This document shows, one piece after another, positions 9,848 to 17,522 of a stretch of DNA of 36,699 nt; positions within the stretch are counted from its first letter, which is position 1; each line of letters starts with the position of its first letter. Both the position numbers and the translations under genes were made by a program. Location: positions 2,934,118 to 2,970,816 of the forward strand of contig NZ_KB235958.1 in the NCBI RefSeq assembly GCF_000332355.1, given 5' to 3'. The notes under the pieces are model-generated. The model had not been told where the DNA came from, searched no databases, and saw nothing but the letters and a program-made list of their open reading frames with translations. Source of the DNA: Baaleninema simplex PCC 7105 (GTDB lineage Bacteria > Cyanobacteriota > Cyanobacteriia > Cyanobacteriales > Geitlerinemataceae).

Positions 9848-10495
9848 TCAACCTTCCAGTCCCGAAGAAATAGGAATTGCTGCAAGACGCTTCAGGACTT
9901 GCAACACTCGAAACAGCTCGTTCTCATGCTTACGAATACTGAACTCATCCGAAAACGTATAGATAAATCTGTCTCCATCGGGAATTAGCTTCACAAACAC
10001 AAAATTCGAGCCGTTCGTTAACAAACCATACATCGCCTGCTCCTTTACACTCGGATTCGATAGCAAATACGACAAAAGTTGCGCTCGCCCAACCTCCAAA
10101 GAAAAAGCCGCCTGCTTCGATTCGATCGCCAACACCCAAACGCGATCGAACAGCACCAAAACATCGAGAAATCCCGTAACCTTCAGCTCGCCATCCTCGC
10201 TGGTGATTTCCGTCGATGCCTCCGATTGAATCCGAAACGGCGGCAAAAAGAACCCCGCCATATCCAGCAAGGGAGAAAGTACGACGAGTTTCACCGTATT
10301 TTCGAGCAGCGGTGGGTAGCGCAACAAGTATGTGTAGCTGGTTTTGATGCGATCGCAGCGGTCTTTTTCTTCCTGGCTTAGCTCCGGAAGTTCAGATTGC
10401 CACTCGGGAAATATCGAGAGATCGTCTGAAAACTTCAGGCGAAAGCGTTCTTCTAACTCGCTCAGGGCAACTGTTCTAGCTGTTTGTGCTTGCAT
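9848..10495 (-). CDS. PD-(D/E)XK nuclease-like protein
   Basis: This 215-residue soluble protein resembles the small cyanobacterial proteins often labelled restriction endonuclease subunit R. Around residues 100-140 it has GFLDVLVLFDRVWVLAIESK, a strand-Asp...Glu-x-Lys arrangement matching the PD-(D/E)XK nuclease core (D in FLDVLV, then E-S-K). There are no helicase or specificity domains and no methyltransferase nearby, so it is not a complete restriction system. It may be a solitary nuclease or a domesticated remnant. The start at 10495 (MQAQTARTVAL) has no obvious ribosome-binding site. It is flanked on both sides by DUF2283-tail repeats. Confidence 0.65.
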   Translation of the reverse strand: MQAQTARTVALSELEERFRLKFSDDLSIFPEWQSELPELSQEEKDRCDRIKTSYTYLLRYPPLLENTVKLVVLSPLLDMAGFFLPPFRIQSEASTEITSEDGELKVTGFLDVLVLFDRVWVLAIESKQAAFSLEVGRAQLLSYLLSNPSVKEQAMYGLLTNGSNFVFVKLIPDGDRFIYTFSDEFSIRKHENELFRVLQVLKRLAAIPISSGLEG

Positions 10496-10528
10496 GGCAG
10501 GGAAAAACTAGCGAGATCGGATAAATTT

Positions 10529-10825
10529 CTACATGGCATCTACCGTTAGCTTAACCAAAAAAACTAGCGAGTCCGATCGACCACGCGATCGCAACACCGC
10601 AACCCCTCCCCAAAGACGAACAAAACACGATCGAACCCCAATCGACTCGAGCAACAGCGGCAACGGCAACCGCTCCGACGCATCCAAACTCTCGATCGCA
10701 ACAATCTGCCCCTGCTCCGTGTAATCGATAATGATTCCCGGCGCAGCCTCTTCACTCGTCTCGATCGCATCCTGACTGAAGATCGGCGCGATCGTATCAA
10801 TTCCTGAATCGTGGAGGATAGTCAT
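10529..10825 (-). CDS. DUF2283-domain protein (most intact repeat copy)
   Basis: This 98-residue ORF starts MTILHDSGIDTIAPIFSQDA, the equivalent of the DUF2283 beginning (MKIxYDxxxDTLYIxF), and continues with EEAAPGIIIDYTEQGQIVAI and ESLDASERL, the family's conserved core. DUF2283 proteins are small and usually paired with a DUF4258-type toxin-like protein, so they are presumed antitoxins. The normal domain would end near residue 55; the extra ~40 residues (from GVRSC on) read through low-complexity flank and may be non-native. The TIAPIF stretch is a poor match to the usual TLYIxF, so this copy may itself be decaying. No toxin lies next to it on this strand. Confidence 0.6.
   Translation of the reverse strand: MTILHDSGIDTIAPIFSQDAIETSEEAAPGIIIDYTEQGQIVAIESLDASERLPLPLLLESIGVRSCFVRLWGGVAVLRSRGRSDSLVFLVKLTVDAM
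10580..10785 (-). repeat. DUF2283-tail repeat, copy 3
   Basis: A 206-bp unit nearly identical to 11489-11694, covering the DUF2283 core and its 3' flank including a HIP1 site. The first ~155 bases are essentially invariant between the two, and differences cluster near the GIIIDY codons. A short extra fragment of the same flank (cctccccacaaacgaacaag) recurs at about 10835-10855, just past the gene start. Confidence 0.9.
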
Positions 10826-10912
10826 TGGGCTTCAAGCCTCCCCACAAACGAACAAGGCGCGATTCATGGGGCATCCTGGAAACGGAACGCCCCTTTCGCG
10901 CGAATTCAGTAG

Positions 10913-11257
10913 GTGACGGTGGAAAACGACAACATCTTGGATGGCGACGACCTCCTCTTCGAGCTAAAAACACCGCTGGGATTTTCAGTGCGGACAACCA
11001 CCCGCTACTGGAACCTAATCGTGACCGTCAAACATCCCGTGATGCGCGATCGGCTCGACGACGTGAAAGCAACTTTGTCTAACCCAGACGAGATTCGGCA
11101 GAGCCGCAGCGATCCTGCCGTTTGCCTGTTTTATCGTGACGACGGCGATCGACGGTGGCTCTGCGCGGTGACGAGGCGCTTAAATGGAGATGGATTTTTG
11201 ATTACGGCGTACCGAACCAGTGCGCTGAAGGAAGGAGTGACGCTATGGCAGAAGTAA
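10913..11257 (+). CDS. DUF4258-like probable toxin of a DUF2283 pair
   Basis: The 114-residue protein has KHPVMRDRLDDVKATLSNPD, EIRQSRSDPAVCLFYRDD and a C-terminal GDGFLITAYRTSALKEG. This pattern is typical of small cyanobacterial proteins of the DUF4258 type, thought to be RNase-like toxins. It starts at GTG 10913 (GTG 10919 is an alternative). The next gene, a DUF2283 protein, overlaps it by 13 bases. That pairing is the usual toxin-antitoxin arrangement and the main reason for calling it a toxin. Activity is inferred. Confidence 0.7.
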   Translation: MTVENDNILDGDDLLFELKTPLGFSVRTTTRYWNLIVTVKHPVMRDRLDDVKATLSNPDEIRQSRSDPAVCLFYRDDGDRRWLCAVTRRLNGDGFLITAYRTSALKEGVTLWQK

Positions 11258-11475
11258 ATACCGTCAGTACGTTAAAAGTATTTCACGATCGCCTGGGGCA
11301 AACTCTAACAGTTTGGTTTGGCAACCCAGAAGACGAATTCGAGGCCGAGGAGACCGGCGAGGAAGTGATTTTAATGAAAGATCGCGCGGGTCGGACGATT
11401 GGATTTGAAAAGTTGAACTTCGTGGCAGAAGAGTCGATGCCGTTGCAGATTCTCTTGGAGTCATTGCCAAATTAA
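11245..11475 (+). CDS. DUF2283-domain probable antitoxin
   Basis: A 76-residue protein starting at ATG 11245, with GGAAGGAG (11229-11236) eight bases upstream inside the preceding gene, so the two are translationally coupled. It reads STLKVFHDRLGQTLTVWFGN, then EEVILMKDRAGRTIGFEKLN, a clear DUF2283 domain, followed by a C-terminal extension MPLQILLESLPN. That ending resembles the LPLPLLLESIG tail encoded by the dispersed repeat, so repeat and gene are probably homologous. The presumed role is neutralising the upstream DUF4258-like protein. Confidence 0.75.
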   Translation: MAEVNTVSTLKVFHDRLGQTLTVWFGNPEDEFEAEETGEEVILMKDRAGRTIGFEKLNFVAEESMPLQILLESLPN

Positions 11476-11488
11476 ACTGAGTGACGCA

Positions 11489-11694
11489 ACCACGCGATCG
11501 CAACACCGCAACCCCTCCCCAAAGACGAACAAAACACGATCGAACCCCAATCGACTCGAGCAACAGCGGCAACGGCAACCGCTCCGACGCATCCAAACTC
11601 TCGATCGCAACAATCTGCCCCTGCTCCGTGTAATCGATGACGATCCCCGGAGCAGTCTCTTCACTCGTCTCGATCGCATCCTGACTGAAGATCG
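11489..11694 (-). pseudogene. DUF2283 gene fragment (repeat copy 4)
   Basis: The minus strand reads IFSQDAIETSEETAPGIVID, then YTEQGQIVAIESLDASER, nearly identical to copy 3. A stop codon (TGA) lies just upstream in frame and the first ~15 codons are absent. The fragment lies immediately after the DUF4258-like/DUF2283 pair, in the same position relative to a cassette as copy 2 relative to the BrnT/RHH pair. Confidence 0.85.
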
Positions 11695-11702
11695 CCCCTC
11701 AC

Positions 11703-12096
11703 CTAACGCCGAAAAATCTCGATCGCACCCCGCGATCGCTGAAAACACGCATCAAACTCCCGAAAAAAATTCGTCTGCCCCAAAATCAGCGGCACATCAG
11801 ACACCCGCGCCCAAGCAAACGCCAAACGAACCGGCTCCAAATCCCCAACCTGCACGTTCACAAACGCCCCTCTCGCCTCAACCGCCGCAAGATTCCCCGC
11901 TAGCGGCAAACGAATTGTTTGCTTCTCCCAGACTATTCCCAACTGCACCCCCAACTCGTAGGGTAACAGGTTAACCGTAGACCCCGTATCCAGTAACGCA
12001 TTTGCACCAGACAGAAACACCGGCATGATTCAACACGATCGAAATTCTGGGTAACTCCTCATGACTTGGAAACGGAAACTCTACCGTCCTAGGCAT
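11703..12096 (-). pseudogene. Retropepsin-like aspartic protease, frameshifted
   Basis: The 3' part (11703-12026) encodes a single-domain retroviral-type aspartic protease with the active-site motif ALLDTGSTVNLLPYELGVQL and a C-terminal LILGQTNFFREFDACF. The natural start is upstream in another frame: ATG 12096 gives MPRTVEFPFPSHEELPRISI followed by VLNHAGVSV, the expected N-terminal strand. The frames fail to join somewhere at ~12003-12016, one base out of register. The ATG overlaps the stop of the 72-residue gene before it, supporting this reconstruction. It is probably a broken gene; a sequencing error is the main alternative. Confidence 0.75.
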
Positions 12097-12307
12097 TGCC
12101 CGAAGCCTCGCGATCGTCCTCAATCATTTGCGTCAGGATACTAGCGGCCTCTGTAGAGTCGTACAGCGATAAAACCGGGTACTCAGGTGCAGAAAAGACC
12201 AATTGCAATTCAGCATCCGGGATATCCTTCGCCAGAAGCTTGAAGAGCAACAGCTTGTCAGACTGGCTCAGATCTTTCACGAGGGGAATTAATTCAGCAA
12301 GTGGCAT
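12089..12307 (-). CDS. Small acidic hypothetical protein upstream of the retropepsin
   Basis: A 72-residue protein (MPLAELIPLVKDLSQSDKLL...), mostly helical at the start and acidic at the end. I do not recognise a named domain. It precedes the protease gene with an 8-base overlap, so the two form a coupled pair. A short helical protein followed by a small enzyme is reminiscent of antitoxin-first or regulator-first modules, but I cannot assign a role. Confidence 0.6.
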   Translation of the reverse strand: MPLAELIPLVKDLSQSDKLLLFKLLAKDIPDAELQLVFSAPEYPVLSLYDSTEAASILTQMIEDDREASGNA

Positions 12308-12477
12308 ATTTAGACTCCACTCTATGTTTTCTGCATTTTAAGCAATCGCCCCCACCAAATCGAAGCCCAAGCCGCGATCGCGCACCGAACCTCCCGAACG
12401 AGACCGCAACAACCGAGCGACTCAACCGCGCGATCGCCGCAACAGCACACAAACCCTACCGACAGGGAAATTAAATT

Positions 12478-12543
12478 ATGGTTAATGCCTCATTGGAAGA
12501 ACGCTTTGCCACCATTGAAACTGCGATCGCCCAGCTACGATAA
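12478..12543 (+). pseudogene. Truncated start of a small cyanobacterial protein
   Basis: The 21-codon reading MVNASLEERFATIETAIAQL plus Arg looks like the N-terminus of short coiled-coil-starting proteins that often precede toxin-like genes. It ends at a TAA six bases before a MITE-like insertion. The rest of the gene is absent. Confidence 0.4.
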
Positions 12544-12549
12544 CAAAAA

Positions 12550-12677
12550 GGGTGCATCTCACTTTTGTAAAAATATAAGTCTGGAGTAGGTTGGGTGAAG
12601 CGATAGCGAAACCCAACAACAGCTCAATTCACTATAGAGACTCCGATCTGATAAATTGACATTTTTGAGATGCACCC
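12550..12677. mobile_element. 128-bp MITE-like element with 12-bp terminal inverted repeats
   Basis: Perfect termini GGGTGCATCTCA / TGAGATGCACCC bound the element. ATAACAAA occurs on both sides (12540-12547 and 12678-12685), a probable target-site duplication with two extra A at the left. The interior contains the palindrome TTGGGTgaagc...ACCCAA, a motif I know as common in cyanobacterial intergenic repeats. Fragments of related sequence occur at 12966-12995, 17231-17338 and 32829-32900. There is no coding capacity, so movement would depend on a transposase elsewhere. Confidence 0.8.
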
Positions 12678-12965
12678 ATAACAAATCCTAGTTAACGTGA
12701 GTTTGGGGTAAGAAATGGGGATAAGTGGTAACGCACGGCTGACCCAACTCAGAGCGAGAGGGAAGGCTTCAATCGGAGCTGAGAAAATTTTCACCGCCAA
12801 AAAAGCTGGATGCAAAATCGCCGTTGAAATTAAAGGTTTTGACTCGAATGCATCTTAATGAGTGCAAAAACATCAGTTTTGGTTGGCAAAATCTCCGACT
12901 AGCATTTCCTGTATAAAATTCTCTACATCTCCAATGCTAATAATATAGAAATTGAGTGCGCTCAA

Positions 12966-12995
12966 TTTGATAAATTTACAGTTTTGAGATACCCC
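12966..12995. repeat. Right-end fragment of the GGGTGCATCTCA element family
   Basis: The stretch ttgataaatttacagttttg followed by agataccccc matches the right end of the 12550-12677 element with a few substitutions. No left end is evident. Confidence 0.55.
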
Positions 12996-13086
12996 CATTT
13001 TGTTAAGCATATCGAGTCAGATTTATAGTGAAAATTTACCACTTTACTGTTTGGTTCAAATTCCAAAACTTAGCCTTGGTATTGGG

Positions 13087-13201
13087 TCTTCGGAGTTTGT
13101 GGTTATAAATGTATACCATAATACAAAAAATTGAAAATTCGAGAGCCAAAACCCTTGAAATCTCGTGAAGTTAGTTTTTCTGTCACCCTAAACTCCGAAG
13201 A
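13087..13201. mobile_element. 115-bp inverted-repeat element, possible MITE
   Basis: The ends are the perfect 12-bp inverted repeat TCTTCGGAGTTT / AAACTCCGAAGA enclosing 91 bp of AT-rich, non-coding DNA. No target-site duplication is obvious. A long hairpin in RNA or a miniature transposon relic are both possible. Confidence 0.5.
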
Positions 13202-13556
13202 GCCTGGTATTTTGAAACCGTTCTTAAACTTTTTCTCGATCGGGGCAAATGCCAACCCGATCCGGTGACATCACGTCGTATTTCTCGATGCGCGGACAGT
13301 TCGATCGAGGCAAAGATCGATCGAACTCTGTAAATATTTTTCTGGAATGAAGAGTCTGTAAATTTAAAGGCGATCGCATAAGGTAAGATAGTGATGGCTT
13401 ATTAAGTCGAGTGTGGAAATAATTGTTGCCAATAAAAGCTTGAAGTGTACGCGATGAGCCTCGATTCGTAAACTTGCCAGTGTTACATTTCCTTTTTGAA
13501 TCGGCGAACTGCGATCGCTCCTTGGTTTGAAATGTGAGGAAGAGAGTAGAAGAACC

Positions 13557-15590
13557 ATGCAGAAAATCTTAACCGTTGCTTGGCTGTCAATATCAATGTC
13601 GATCGCCCTGGAGTCCTTCCCGTCGGGGAAACTGGCGCTGAGTCAAAGTGTTTCGCCCCGTTCCGATTGGACGTTTGCCGATTGGTGCGAAAACCGAGAG
13701 CGTCTGACAACCGAAGCCAGACATACTGTAGACGTGCTGTTGGAAAAAGCGGAAACGCAAGAGTGCGATCGGGCTGAGAAAAACCTGACTAAACTGACAG
13801 AGCTTGAGCTTAACTTCGCTCGAATCAGGAATGTTTCGCCGTTGGCCGGGTTGACCAATCTAAGAAAGCTTGAGCTTAGCTTCAATCAAATCGTGGATGT
13901 TTCACCGTTGGCCGGTTTGACTCATCTGACATCGCTTGAGCTTAATGGGAATCAAATCGTGGATGTTTCACCGTTGGCCGGTTTGACTCATCTGACATCG
14001 CTTGAGCTCGGTGTGAATCAGATCGTGGAGGTCTCATCGTTAGCAGGGTTGACCAATCTGACAACGCTTTGGCTCGATCGGAATCAAATCGTGGAGGTCT
14101 CATCGTTAGCGGGGTTGACCAATCTGACAACGCTTTGGCTTAGTGTGAATCAGATCGTGGAGATCTCATCGTTAGCAGGGTTGACCAATCTGACAACGCT
14201 TTGGCTTAGTGAGAATCAAATCGAGGAGGTTTCGCCGTTGGCCGGGTTGACCAATCTGACATCGCTTGCGCTTGGTGGGAATCAAATCGAGGAGGTTTCG
14301 CCGTTGGCCGGGTTGACCAATTTGACAGAGCTTGTGCTTAGGAGAAATCAAATTGCAGATGTTTCGCCATTGGCGGATTTGACTAATCTGACAACGCTTT
14401 GGCTCAATGGGAATCAAATCGTAGATGTCTCGCCGTTGGCCGGGTTGACCAATCTGATAGGGCTTGTGCTTGAGGAGAATCAAATCGAGGAGGTTTCGCC
14501 GTTGGCCGGGTTGACCAATTTGGAACGGCTTTTGCTTGAGGATAATCAAATCGTGGAGGTTTCGCCGTTGGCGGGGTTGACCAATTTGGAACGGCTTCGG
14601 CTTAGTAGTAATCAAATCGAGGAGGTTTCGCCGCTGGCGGGTTTGACCAATTTGGAACGGCTTTCGCTCGATGAGAATCAAATCGAGGAGGTTTCGCCGC
14701 TGGCGGGTTTGACCAATCTGACAGAGCTTGTGCTTAGTGTGAATCAAATCGAGGATCTCTCGCCGCTAGGGGGTTTGGCGAATCTGGAAGAGCTTTACCT
14801 GAATGGGAATCAAATCGAGGATCTCGCGTCGCTGGCCGGGTTGACCAATCTCAGAGAGCTTGGGCTGGGTAGGAATCAAATTGAAGATGTTTCGCCCTTG
14901 GCCGGGTTGGCCAATCTCAGAGGGCTTGGGCTTTTTGAGAATCCAATCGAGGATCTCTTGCCGTTGGCGGGTTTGACTAGTCTAGAAGAGCTTTACCTGA
15001 ATAGGAATCCAATTGAGGATCTCGCGCCGTTGGCCGGGTTGACCAATCTCAGAGAGCTTTACCTTTGGAACAATAAAATCGAGGATCTCGCACCGTTGGC
15101 GGGGTTAACCAATCTCAGAGAGCTTGAGCTTAGTGGAAATCAAATTGAGAATGTGTCGCCCTTGGCCGGGTTGACCAATCTCAGAGGGCTTGGACTTGAA
15201 TTCAATCAAATTGCGGAGGTTTCACCGTTGGTGGGGTTGACCAATCTCAGAGAGCTTTGGCTTAGTGGAAATCAAATTGAGAACGTGTCGCCCTTGGCCG
15301 GGTTGACCAATCTCAGAGGGCTTGGACTTGAATTCAATCAAATTGTGGAGGTTTCACCGTTGGCGGGGTTGACCAATCTCAGAGAGCTTGGACTTGAATT
15401 CAATCAAATTGTGGAGGTTGCTCCGTTGGCGGGGTTGACCAATTTGACAGAGCTTTGGCTTAGTGGAAATCAAATCGTGGATGTTTCGCCATTAGACAGT
15501 CTAACCAAGTTGGAAAACCTCGGACTTGCCGACAATCCGATCGAACATCGCGCTTGCCCCGTACAGCCCGAAAGCATCTGTCGTTTCTAA
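13557..15590 (+). CDS. Secreted leucine-rich-repeat protein, 26 repeats (LRR1)
   Basis: The protein (677 residues from ATG 13557) begins with a basic-hydrophobic signal sequence (MQKILTVAWLSISMSIAL), then an N-terminal cap with two cysteines (FADWCENRE; TQECDRAE). It continues with 26 repeats of 22 residues of the internalin/SDS22 type, consensus LTNLxxLxLxxNQIxDVSPLAG, and ends in a two-cysteine cap (CPVQPESICRF). The open frame extends to a TTG at 13527, but GAGGAAGAG (13536-13544) marks the ATG at 13557. Scaffold positions are nearly invariant while the x residues on the concave face vary (SG, DR, GG, EF, WN), as in ligand-binding LRR proteins. It is presumably exported; ligand and role are unknown. 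LRR2 follows in tandem. Confidence 0.9.
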   Translation: MQKILTVAWLSISMSIALESFPSGKLALSQSVSPRSDWTFADWCENRERLTTEARHTVDVLLEKAETQECDRAEKNLTKLTELELNFARIRNVSPLAGLTNLRKLELSFNQIVDVSPLAGLTHLTSLELNGNQIVDVSPLAGLTHLTSLELGVNQIVEVSSLAGLTNLTTLWLDRNQIVEVSSLAGLTNLTTLWLSVNQIVEISSLAGLTNLTTLWLSENQIEEVSPLAGLTNLTSLALGGNQIEEVSPLAGLTNLTELVLRRNQIADVSPLADLTNLTTLWLNGNQIVDVSPLAGLTNLIGLVLEENQIEEVSPLAGLTNLERLLLEDNQIVEVSPLAGLTNLERLRLSSNQIEEVSPLAGLTNLERLSLDENQIEEVSPLAGLTNLTELVLSVNQIEDLSPLGGLANLEELYLNGNQIEDLASLAGLTNLRELGLGRNQIEDVSPLAGLANLRGLGLFENPIEDLLPLAGLTSLEELYLNRNPIEDLAPLAGLTNLRELYLWNNKIEDLAPLAGLTNLRELELSGNQIENVSPLAGLTNLRGLGLEFNQIAEVSPLVGLTNLRELWLSGNQIENVSPLAGLTNLRGLGLEFNQIVEVSPLAGLTNLRELGLEFNQIVEVAPLAGLTNLTELWLSGNQIVDVSPLDSLTKLENLGLADNPIEHRACPVQPESICRF

Positions 15591-15716
15591 CCCGAAAATG
15601 TCGCCACGCCCGCGAATTCTATGCCCGAGATTAACCCGCGCGATCGCCCCCAAAATTTCTAACCCACTGCGCGATCGCTCCCTGGTTTGAAATGTGAGGA
15701 AGAGAGTAGAAGAACC

Positions 15717-17156
15717 ATGCAGAAAATCTTAACCGTTGCTTGGCTGTCAATATCAATGTCGATCGCCCTGGAGTCGTTCCCGTCAGGGAAACTGGCACTG
15801 AGCCAAAACGTTTCGCCCCGTTCCGATTGGACGTTTGCTGATTGGTGCGAAAACCGAGAGAATCTGACAACCGAAGCCAGACATACTGTAGACGTGCTGT
15901 TGGAGAAAGCCAGAACGCAGGAGTGCGATCGGGCTGAGGAGAACCTGACCAAACTGACAGAGCTTTGGCTTAGTGGGAATCAAATCGAGGATGTCTCGCC
16001 GTTGGCGGAGTTGACCAATCTGACCGAGCTTGGGCTTAGTAGCAATCAAATCGTGGATGTTTCACCCTTGGCGGAGTTGACCCATCTGACCGAGCTTGCG
16101 CTTAGTGGGAATGAAATCGTGGATGTCTCACCGTTGGCGGGGTTGACCAATTTGACAGAGCTTGCGCTTAGTGGGAATGAAATCGTGGATGTCTCACCGT
16201 TGGCGGGGTTGACCAATTTGACAGAGCTTTGGCTTAGTGAGAATGAAATCGTGGATGTTTCGCCGTTGGCCGGGTTGACTAACCTGGAATGGCTTTGGCT
16301 TGGTGGGAATCCAATTACGGATGTTTCGCCGTTGGCGGGGTTGACTAACCTGGAACGGCTTGCGCTTAGTGGGAATGAAATTGCGGATGTTTCGCCGTTG
16401 GCGGGGTTGACCAATTTGACAGAGCTTTGGCTTAGTGAGAATGAAATCGTGGATGTTTCGCCGTTGGCGGGGTTGACTAACCTGGAATGGCTTGCGCTTA
16501 GTGAGAATGAAATTGCGGATGTTTCGCCGTTGGCGGGGTTGACTAACCTGGAATGGCTTTGGCTTAGTGGGAATCAAATTGAGGATGTCTCGCTGTTGGC
16601 GAGTTTGACCAATTTGAGAGGGCTTGAGCTTGGATTCAATGAAATTGAGGATGTTTCGCCGTTGGCGGGGTTGACTCACCTGGAATGGCTTCGGCTTAGT
16701 GGAAATCAAATTAAGGAGATCTCGCCGTTGGCGGGTTTGACCAATCTGACAGGGCTTGAGCTTGATGAGAATCAAATTGAGGATGTCTCGCTGTTGGCGA
16801 GTTTGACCAATTTGGGAGGGCTTAACCTTGAATTCAATGAAATTGAGGATGTTTCGCCGTTGGCCGGGTTGACCAATCTGATAGATCTTTTGCTTAGTGG
16901 AAATCAAATTAAGGAGATCTCGCCGTTGGCCGGGTTGACCAATCTGGAATGGCTTCGGCTTAATGACAATCGAATAGTGCAGATCTCGCCGTTGTCCGGG
17001 TTGACTAATCTAAAACAGCTTGGGCTTTATGAGAATCAAATCGAGGATGTTTCGCCGTTAAGCCCTCTGACCAATTTGCAAAGCCTCGACCTCCGCGACA
17101 ATCCGATCGAACATCGCACCTGTCCCGTGCAGCCCGAAAGCATCTGTCGGTTTTAA
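15717..17156 (+). CDS. Secreted leucine-rich-repeat protein, 17 repeats (LRR2)
   Basis: This 479-residue paralogue of LRR1 starts at ATG 15717. Its leader, signal peptide and N-cap are almost identical to LRR1 at the DNA level, and it ends in the same CPVQPESICRF cap. It has 17 complete 22-residue repeats plus the cap. Several repeats use NEI instead of NQI, a private feature that recurs in neighbouring repeats and suggests internal duplication. Only 126 bp separate it from LRR1. Unlike LRR1 and LRR3, its 3' flank is unrelated, so its right boundary has been altered. Confidence 0.9.
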   Translation: MQKILTVAWLSISMSIALESFPSGKLALSQNVSPRSDWTFADWCENRENLTTEARHTVDVLLEKARTQECDRAEENLTKLTELWLSGNQIEDVSPLAELTNLTELGLSSNQIVDVSPLAELTHLTELALSGNEIVDVSPLAGLTNLTELALSGNEIVDVSPLAGLTNLTELWLSENEIVDVSPLAGLTNLEWLWLGGNPITDVSPLAGLTNLERLALSGNEIADVSPLAGLTNLTELWLSENEIVDVSPLAGLTNLEWLALSENEIADVSPLAGLTNLEWLWLSGNQIEDVSLLASLTNLRGLELGFNEIEDVSPLAGLTHLEWLRLSGNQIKEISPLAGLTNLTGLELDENQIEDVSLLASLTNLGGLNLEFNEIEDVSPLAGLTNLIDLLLSGNQIKEISPLAGLTNLEWLRLNDNRIVQISPLSGLTNLKQLGLYENQIEDVSPLSPLTNLQSLDLRDNPIEHRTCPVQPESICRF

Positions 17157-17172
17157 ACTGAAAAGTTGTCAA

Positions 17173-17199
17173 ACTCCGACCCATAGAATTTGTCGGAGT
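17173..17199. terminator. Hairpin downstream of LRR2, weak terminator candidate
   Basis: ACTCCGAC and GTCGGAGT form a perfect 8-bp stem with an 11-base loop, 17 bases after the LRR2 stop. No T-tract follows on either strand, so it may instead protect the mRNA 3' end. Confidence 0.4.
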
Positions 17200-17230
17200 A
17201 TCAAAACCCTTTGCAGGACAGTGAAGTACG

Positions 17231-17338
17231 CAGAGATGAGTTTGGGGTAGATTGGAGAGAACGATCGCGAAACTCCACAACCGATCGATCGCATACGGAA
17301 ACCCCAATCTAATAAATTGACGTTTTTGAGATGCACTC
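17231..17338. repeat. Partial copy of the GGGTGCATCTCA element
   Basis: The right end (aataaattgacgtttttgag, then atgcactc) and an internal stretch (gagtttggggtagattgg) match the element at 12550-12677 and the fragment at 32829. The left terminus is missing. Confidence 0.65.
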
Positions 17339-17443
17339 GATCGGAACTTATACAGAGTCGTTCGATAAAATTCGGTTTCTCATTCTGACCCTAACCTGAC
17401 GGGAGATCTGCCCTCGAAACTGAATTTCTGCATCAGTCCTCAC

Positions 17444-17473
17444 AAAAAAACTCCCCCCGGAACGAGGGGAGAG
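17444..17473 (-). terminator. Rho-independent terminator of isiB
   Basis: On the minus strand CTCCCCTCGTTCCGGGGGGAG folds into a GC-rich hairpin followed by seven T residues. It lies about 50 bases beyond the isiB stop. Confidence 0.85.
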
Positions 17474-17522
17474 AGGAGAACATCACATGGCTTAAATCTT
17501 AAAAGAGGTACTGAACTGGCAT

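Larger units (their letters stand above)
12308..13510. other. 1.2-kb non-coding stretch with decayed elements
   Basis: No credible gene longer than 22 codons is present. The stretch holds a truncated gene start (12478-12543), a complete MITE-like element (12550-12677), a partial right end of the same family (12966-12995), a second inverted-repeat element (13087-13201) and a HIP1 site at 13371. It is AT-rich from about 12840 to 13220. The first LRR cassette starts abruptly at the HIP1 site at 13511. Confidence 0.7.

Noticed and set aside
8943-11694. Integron-type attC sites between the toxin-antitoxin modules
   Set aside because: The shared unit is a piece of a protein-coding gene without attC-like imperfect hairpins, genes lie on both strands, and no integrase is present in the window.
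13942-16907. Long antisense reading frames across the LRR genes (QIGQPRQRRN-type repeats)
   Set aside because: They are the reverse complement of a 66-bp repeat with biased codons; the same frames appear opposite all three LRR genes and have no start context of their own.
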